The position numbers and the translations under genes were made by a program. Shown piece by piece: positions 61,197 through 64,000 of a stretch of DNA of 64,000 nt. The notes under the pieces were generated by a model. The model ran no database searches, was not told the origin of the DNA, and saw only the letters and a program-made list of their open reading frames with translations. Position 1 is the stretch's first letter, and each line of letters opens with the position of its first letter. The stretch covers positions 62,001 to 126,000 of the forward strand of contig PCBK01000165.1 of NCBI GenBank assembly GCA_002731275.1, read 5' to 3'. This DNA is from Deltaproteobacteria bacterium (GTDB taxonomy: Bacteria; Myxococcota_C; UBA6777).

Positions 61197-62183
61197 TCAC
61201 TCCGGTGCCAGCACGATCTTTCCGTAACTCTTTCTGCTCCCGAGCGCTTCAAATGCATCAGGCAGCGCGTTTAGTGCGTATGTCTTGTAGATCACAGGTT
61301 TGATCTTCCCTTCCTCGTAGAGTTTGCACAGTTTTGTGTGGGTCTCTTTGACGAGGAAAGGGTTGTGCATCATGTAATTGCCCCAAAAGAGACCGGTGAC
61401 TGCGATGTTTTTGAGCAGGATGCGGTTGGCGGAGATCTCTGGGATACGTCCGCTTGCAAAACCAATGATCACAATTCGACCTTCCCACGCGATGCACTTG
61501 GTGCTTTTGTCGAAGACGTCTCCCCCGACAGGGTCGAAGATCACATTGGCACCATTGCCTGAGGTGAGCGATTTGACCTTTTTGGCGAAGTCCTCTTCTC
61601 TGTAGTTGATCACGTGATCGGCGCCACAATCACGACAGACTTGAAGCTTCTCTTCGCTCCCTGCGGTCGCGATGACAGTTGCCCCCATCGCTTTCCCAAG
61701 TTGGATACACGCCGAACCGACACCACCTGCGCCTGCGTGGACGAGGAGGGTTTCACCTTCTTTGAGTTGTGCTCTGTATGCGAGGGCAAAGTAAGCGGTT
61801 TGGTATGTGACGAGAAAGGCTGCTGCCTCCTCGTCACTCATGCTGTCAGGGATAGGGAAAGTCATATGTTCGATCATCGCGATGTACTCAGCGAATGCAC
61901 CTGCGAGATTCATCACGATCACGCGATCGCCAGCATTCAATGAACAATCTTCGCCTGTTTCGACGACGACGCCTGCAGCTTCGATGCCCGGTGTGAAGGG
62001 GGGAGGGACTTTGCTCTGGTATTTTCCCTCGACGGACAAGAGATCTGCGAAGTTGAGGCCCGCAGCCTTGATTTGGATCAGCGCAGCCATGCCTTCTGCC
62101 TCTGGTTTTTCGATAGCTTCGAAGTGCATGGACTCCTTATAAGGGCCGTATTCTTTGACCACCCAACCTTTCATCTCACTCAT
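61197..62183 (-). CDS. Zinc-independent NADPH:quinone oxidoreductase-like (MDR family)
   Basis: 328 residues from the ATG at 62183 with GAGGAG just upstream; the longer frame to 62411 has no site. Medium-chain dehydrogenase/reductase fold: N-terminal GroES-like domain with AAGLNFADLLSVEGKY and PGIEAAGVV, and a nucleotide-binding domain with HAGAGGVGSACIQLGKAMGA. The catalytic and structural zinc Cys residues of alcohol dehydrogenases are absent, matching quinone oxidoreductase/zeta-crystallin-like members. It would reduce quinones or enals with NADPH. Length is normal. Confidence 0.92.
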   Translation of the reverse strand: MSEMKGWVVKEYGPYKESMHFEAIEKPEAEGMAALIQIKAAGLNFADLLSVEGKYQSKVPPPFTPGIEAAGVVVETGEDCSLNAGDRVIVMNLAGAFAEYIAMIEHMTFPIPDSMSDEEAAAFLVTYQTAYFALAYRAQLKEGETLLVHAGAGGVGSACIQLGKAMGATVIATAGSEEKLQVCRDCGADHVINYREEDFAKKVKSLTSGNGANVIFDPVGGDVFDKSTKCIAWEGRIVIIGFASGRIPEISANRILLKNIAVTGLFWGNYMMHNPFLVKETHTKLCKLYEEGKIKPVIYKTYALNALPDAFEALGSRKSYGKIVLAPE

Positions 62184-62381
62184 CTTTGTCTCCTCTGTCT
62201 CTGCTGTACCGAACTTTTTGACTACATGATTCGTCGGTGATGATACTCCGGCAATCCTTCTTTTGTCACCAACCATTCCGCAATGGAGGACACATCGATG
62301 CGTTGAGATGGGCTTTTTGTATGTTGTTTTGTGCGTTCTATGCGCTCGTATTTGACAGACAAGATATGAAGAGGTGTATCC

Positions 62382-63035
62382 ATGCGTATTGGTATCCTGT
62401 CCGATATCCACGCTGATCCTGTCGCGCTCTGTTGTGCGATTCGCCGTCTACTTGAACATCATGTCCATCGTATTGTTTGCTTGGGTGATCTCGTGGATAA
62501 AGGTCCCGATGATGAGGGGGTGATAGACACGATACGACAGTATTGTATCTCGACAGTTCAGGGAAATCACGATGAGGCCGCAATCATACGTGCTGAAGGT
62601 CGCGCGAATGTGTCCGATGGAGACTGGGAGAGGGTTGCTCGTTCGGAGAAAAAGAATGTACTCAGTCCTGCGTATATTTCGTTTTTGCGGTCACTTCCTG
62701 TGACGAGGTGGGCGATTTGGGAAGGGAAGAGGGTGTTGATGACACACGATGGGCTTGGTGTCTTGGGGTTTTCACTCGATCAATTTCATCCTCCCAAAGC
62801 GTACAAGAAGATGCTGAAGAAGTCCGACGCAGACGTCGTGTTGATGGGGCATACACATATTCCAACTGCATCGGACTACGGGGGCATTCGTTTGCTCAAT
62901 CCTGGTTCTGTTTGTCACAAGCGAGCGCGAGATAGTCATACTGTGGGGGTGTTGACGTTGCCGTCGATGGATTTTGAGGTCTATGCGATTGATTCGGGGC
63001 GAGCACAACGAACGAGGGATATCTTTGGTGCATGA
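62382..63035 (+). CDS. Metallophosphoesterase (YfcE/ApaH-like)
   Basis: 217 residues; AGAGG precedes the ATG. Calcineurin-like phosphoesterase motifs are complete: SDIHADP, CLGDLVDKGPDD, GNHDEAA, MTHDG and GHTHIPTASDYGG, followed by the NPGSVCHKR segment typical of the YfcE/small phosphodiesterase group. A two-metal hydrolase, probably acting on a small phosphodiester or phosphoprotein; the substrate is not known. No signal peptide, so cytosolic. It is convergent with the cysteine-rich gene at the right edge, 23 bases away. Confidence 0.93.
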   Translation: MRIGILSDIHADPVALCCAIRRLLEHHVHRIVCLGDLVDKGPDDEGVIDTIRQYCISTVQGNHDEAAIIRAEGRANVSDGDWERVARSEKKNVLSPAYISFLRSLPVTRWAIWEGKRVLMTHDGLGVLGFSLDQFHPPKAYKKMLKKSDADVVLMGHTHIPTASDYGGIRLLNPGSVCHKRARDSHTVGVLTLPSMDFEVYAIDSGRAQRTRDIFGA

Positions 63036-63058
63036 GTTCCAACTAGAGAAGCTGTCTG

Positions 63059-64000
63059 TCAGGGGTTACAAGCTGGAGCAGCCTTAAAGGGTTTGCAAAC
63101 GCAACCCTTATTGTTACATTGAGGCTTCCAACGGAAATTACATTTGTACGGACTTTTTTCGTCACAGCAGACGTTGCAATTCTTGGCTTGCCCACACTTG
63201 ATCCCATCTGCTCCACAAGATCGGTCACATAGCGGGTCATTTGGATCGCAAGAGTGGGTTCGAGTACACAAAATATTGCAGTCTCCTTTGCCACAGAAGA
63301 TCTCTCCCTGAAAACAACTATTGTTTCCTGTACATCGAATGTTACATAACCCATCTCCGCATACAATATTGTGTCGGCAGGAGTTGGCTCCCGCGCAAGT
63401 GATATCGCAAGCTCCGGTCTTGCTACAAAGAACAGCATCAATCCCAGTCTGGCCGTTTGTTGTGCTGGTCAGACTGCCTCTACAACTACCTTCGCTGAGG
63501 CATTGCACGTGGCATGAGGAAGAATTGTGACAGTCGATTCCATCACAAACCGAGCAATATGCATCCTTGCAGTTTTTGCTGTCATCACATAGCACTCGAC
63601 AGGCTCCTGTCCCACAAATGATATCGCCTTGAAAGCAGCTCCCTTGCCCTGTGCATTTGATGTTGCAATCTCCTTTGCCGCACTTGATCCCATTTCGACA
63701 ACTTGAATCCCCAAGGCATTGGACGTTACAAGATGACGAATTGCTACAATCTACACCGCCCCCACACGTTCCACCACAATCCGTCGCTGTGAGTTCGCAA
63801 GAGGGTGTCCCACCACACAAAACGCGACATGGACCATTTCCGCATAGTACTTTGCTTCGACATGAGCTTTCCCCTGAACAACGGATGTCACAGGACGATG
63901 ACTTGCTACAATCGACACCGCCCCCACATGAACTGTCAAAGCGACAATCTACGATGCATGGCATCCCTGTCGGACACGTTGGTCTTTCCCACGCCTGATT
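63059..64000 (-). CDS. Cysteine-rich repeat protein, 5' end outside window
   Basis: The frame is open to the right edge, so the N-terminus lies beyond it; 314 residues are visible. It consists of tandem units such as CNVQCLGDSSCRN, CGKGDCNIKC and CSGESSC, with Cys about every five to ten residues and short Ser/Gly runs between. No enzyme motif. It is presumably an exported, disulphide-rich surface protein of the kind common in Myxococcota; the signal peptide cannot be seen. The methionine at 63964 is an internal residue rather than a convincing start. Confidence 0.85.
   Translation of the reverse strand, partial: NQAWERPTCPTGMPCIVDCRFDSSCGGGVDCSKSSSCDIRCSGESSCRSKVLCGNGPCRVLCGGTPSCELTATDCGGTCGGGVDCSNSSSCNVQCLGDSSCRNGIKCGKGDCNIKCTGQGSCFQGDIICGTGACRVLCDDSKNCKDAYCSVCDGIDCHNSSSCHVQCLSEGSCRGSLTSTTNGQTGIDAVLCSKTGACDITCAGANSCRHNIVCGDGLCNIRCTGNNSCFQGEIFCGKGDCNILCTRTHSCDPNDPLCDRSCGADGIKCGQAKNCNVCCDEKSPYKCNFRWKPQCNNKGCVCKPFKAAPACNP

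Overview
The window reads as a chromosomal segment of a Myxococcota-like (deltaproteobacterial) bacterium of moderate GC. The pointers are a myxobacterial-style retron reverse transcriptase, a DUF4388/PATAN-DnaJ-TPR protein, an MXAN_5187-type membrane protein, Ser/Thr kinases (one with a TPR tail), a MopE-like cysteine-rich lipoprotein and many signalling proteins with decayed catalytic motifs. Strong GGAG/GAGGAG ribosome sites are common and often place the true start downstream of the longest open frame, sometimes at GTG or TTG. No tRNA, rRNA, insertion sequence or CRISPR array was recognised.

Layout. 1-3465: a zinc-ribbon pseudokinase (cut by the left edge), a CPBP protease and a SpoIID/LytB protein. 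3586-16886, minus strand: the most notable locus, four tightly spaced genes for a HEAT/BRCT protein, a 2155-residue WD40-HEAT protein, a winged-helix/SWIM-like/WGR protein and a retron-type reverse transcriptase. The gene set resembles the ARM/HEAT plus WHSWIM retrons (type XIII), enlarged by BRCT, WGR and WD40 modules. There is no room for an msr-msd RNA next to the RT; the only long non-coding stretch is the operon leader at 16592-16886. 16887-22555: DnaJ/PATAN protein, PP2C phosphatase, sugar nucleotidyltransferase and a FliA/WhiG-type sigma factor. 22609-28732: ProC, CcmF, a CcmE whose haem-binding His is replaced by Cys (CxxxY), and a cysteine-rich lipoprotein.

28795-35460: a Cache-like MXAN_5187-family membrane protein, a membrane-anchored pseudokinase, a 5'-nucleotidase split into two overlapping genes in reversed domain order, and a receiver protein with a long Pro/Ala linker. 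35583-43578: metabolic and housekeeping genes (NadC, TrmB-like, MATE, RDD, a two-domain M16 peptidase, a metzincin-like protease). 43696-50121: a plus-strand signalling cluster (Hsp70-like protein, unknown 18-20 kDa protein, degenerate receiver-GGDEF, FHA-AAA+ regulator lacking GAFTGA). 50202-64000: a copper monooxygenase with a c-type haem site, a MopE-like lipoprotein, M28 peptidase, gamma-glutamyltransferase, an intact STPK-TPR kinase with a good sigma-70-like promoter, a small membrane protein, a quinone oxidoreductase, a metallophosphoesterase and the end of a cysteine-rich repeat protein.

The genes fall into three themes: a probable retron-based defence module; phospho-signalling in which several proteins keep folds but have lost catalytic residues; and envelope or secreted proteins, including c-type cytochrome assembly and peptidases.
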